Assembly: GCA_964372275.1 (NCBI GenBank)
Contig: CAYJRR010000189.1
Location: forward strand, 1 to 5,881
DNA: 5,881 bases
Reading direction: 5' to 3'
DNA from: CAYJRR01 sp964372275 [NCBI: uncultured bacterium]
Lineage (GTDB): Bacteria > CAYJRR01
Made by a program: the position numbers and the translations under genes
In this document: in pieces, positions 5,080 through 5,881 of the stretch
How the letters are laid out: each line of letters begins with the position of its first letter
Numbering within the stretch: position 1 is the first letter of the stretch
The notes under the pieces: generated by a model
Told to the model about the DNA's origin: nothing
Databases searched by the model: none
Seen by the model: only the letters and a program-made list of their open reading frames with translations

Positions 5080-5385
5080 ATGAGGATCAGCCGCGAGGAA
5101 GTCCGGAGGATCGCGAAGTTGGCGCGTCTGTCGCTCGACGACCGGGAGGCGGAGTCGATGACCGCGCAGCTCGACCGCATCCTCGAGCACGTGGAGCAGC
5201 TCCGCGCCCTCGACACCGCCGGCGTGCCGCCGACCGCCAGCGTCGCGGAGTACGCCACGCCGATGCGCCGGGACGAGCCGCGGCCGTCGCTCCCGCCGGA
5301 GACGGCGCTGGCCAACGCGCCGGCCGCCGCCGGGGGCGGGTTCCTGGTGCCGCGCATCCTGGAGGCCGAACGAGGGGACCGATGA
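5080..5385 (+). CDS. gatC: Glutamyl/aspartyl-tRNA amidotransferase subunit C
   Basis: GatC is the small subunit of GatCAB, the cytoplasmic enzyme that converts Glu-tRNA(Gln) and/or Asp-tRNA(Asn) to the amidated form in bacteria lacking the direct synthetase. It wraps around GatA and stabilises the complex. The 101-residue protein is full length and shows the family pattern: [17 protein letters not shown] at the start, [17 protein letters not shown] (29-45), GVPPTASV (48-55), [11 protein letters not shown] (62-72) and ALANAP (76-81), then [10 protein letters not shown] near the end. ATG 5080 is supported by GGAAGG (5065-5070) nine bases upstream and by homology beginning there. Its stop overlaps the gatA start (ATGA), so the two are translationally coupled. 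The promoter must lie in the short gap after 5008, but no good -10 box is visible. Confidence 0.96.
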   Translation: MRISREEVRRIAKLARLSLDDREAESMTAQLDRILEHVEQLRALDTAGVPPTASVAEYATPMRRDEPRPSLPPETALANAPAAAGGGFLVPRILEAERGDR

Positions 5386-5881
5386 GCGCCCTCGACGCGC
5401 TCCCCGCGCTTCCGCTGACCGAGCTGGCCGCGAAGATCCGCGCACGGGAGGTCAAACCCAGCGAAGCGACCGATGCGTACCTCGCGCGCATCGACCGCGT
5501 CGACCGGGAGATCGGGTGCTACCTGCGCGTCGACGCCGACGGCGCGCGCGCCGCGGCGAAGGCGCTCGACGCGCGGCAGGCCAAGGGCGAGGACCTGGGG
5601 CCCTTGGGCGGCGCGCCGCTGGGGATGAAAGACATCTTCGCCACCCGCGGGCTCGAGACGACCTGCGCTTCGAAGATCCTCGCCGGCTATCGACCGCCGT
5701 ACGACGCAACCGTCGTCGCGAAGCTCCGCGCCGCCGGGGCAGTGATCCTCGGGAAGCTGAACATGGACGAGTTCGCGATGGGCTCGTCGAACGAGAACAG
5801 CGCCTTCGCGAAGGTGAAGAACCCTTGGGATCCGGCGCGGACGCCCGGCGGAAGCTCCGGCGGGTCGGCCGCGGCGGTGGC
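5382..5881 (+). CDS. gatA: Glutamyl/aspartyl-tRNA amidotransferase subunit A, 5' part
   Basis: GatA is the amidase subunit of GatCAB: it hydrolyses glutamine and passes the ammonia to GatB for amidation of mischarged tRNA. The window holds the first 166 residues of a protein usually about 480-500 long. Visible features of the amidase signature family: [11 protein letters not shown] with the catalytic Lys at 83, [22 protein letters not shown] (119-140), NPWD (147-150) and GGSSGGS (156-162), whose first Ser (158) is the cis-Ser of the Ser-Ser-Lys triad. The nucleophilic Ser is expected about 24 residues later, beyond the window. The start is the ATGA overlap with gatC, with GAGGGG (5372-5377) four bases upstream. 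No frameshift is seen. Whether it serves Gln-tRNA, Asn-tRNA or both cannot be told here. Confidence 0.96.
   Translation, partial: MSALDALPALPLTELAAKIRAREVKPSEATDAYLARIDRVDREIGCYLRVDADGARAAAKALDARQAKGEDLGPLGGAPLGMKDIFATRGLETTCASKILAGYRPPYDATVVAKLRAAGAVILGKLNMDEFAMGSSNENSAFAKVKNPWDPARTPGGSSGGSAAAV

Overview
This is a very GC-rich (roughly 70% or more by eye) bacterial chromosomal fragment with strong G/C third-position bias. The organism looks like a Gram-negative with a complex envelope. The best taxonomic hint is a C-terminal domain of the AgmX/PglI type, common in myxobacteria and related GC-rich lineages (Myxococcota, Acidobacteriota and similar), at the end of a FecR-like anti-sigma factor. 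The phylum cannot be fixed from this window.

Layout: everything from 1 to about 5008 that I accept as a gene is on the minus strand; the last 800 bases are on the plus strand. Reading in the direction of minus transcription: a five-helix membrane protein of unknown function (5008-3695); an ECF sigma factor (3526-2921); its overlapping anti-sigma factor with zinc-finger, membrane, FecR and AgmX/TonB-like domains (2924-1473); two small exported, glycine/alanine-rich proteins that look like diverged paralogues (1329-880 and 671-186); and the first 11 codons of another apparently exported protein (35-1), with a good ribosome binding site and a perfect 14-bp palindrome just upstream. Divergent from the membrane protein are gatC (5080-5385) and the 5' part of gatA (5382 to the window end), two subunits of the tRNA-dependent amidotransferase GatCAB. 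gatB is not in the window.

How it may work together: the sigma and anti-sigma genes overlap by ATGA and form a translationally coupled pair. The anti-sigma would hold the sigma factor at the inner membrane and sense a periplasmic state through its FecR and AgmX-like domains. The small exported proteins downstream on the same strand are separated by gaps of 143, 208 and 150 bp, so they may belong to the same locus but have their own leaders; two of these gaps can form sizeable stem-loops. gatCA is a separate housekeeping operon.

No RNA gene, CRISPR array, insertion sequence or convincing intrinsic terminator was seen, and no gene-free stretch exceeds about 210 bases. The many other long open frames, including those antisense to the accepted genes, are Arg/Pro/Ala-rich composition artefacts of the high GC content.
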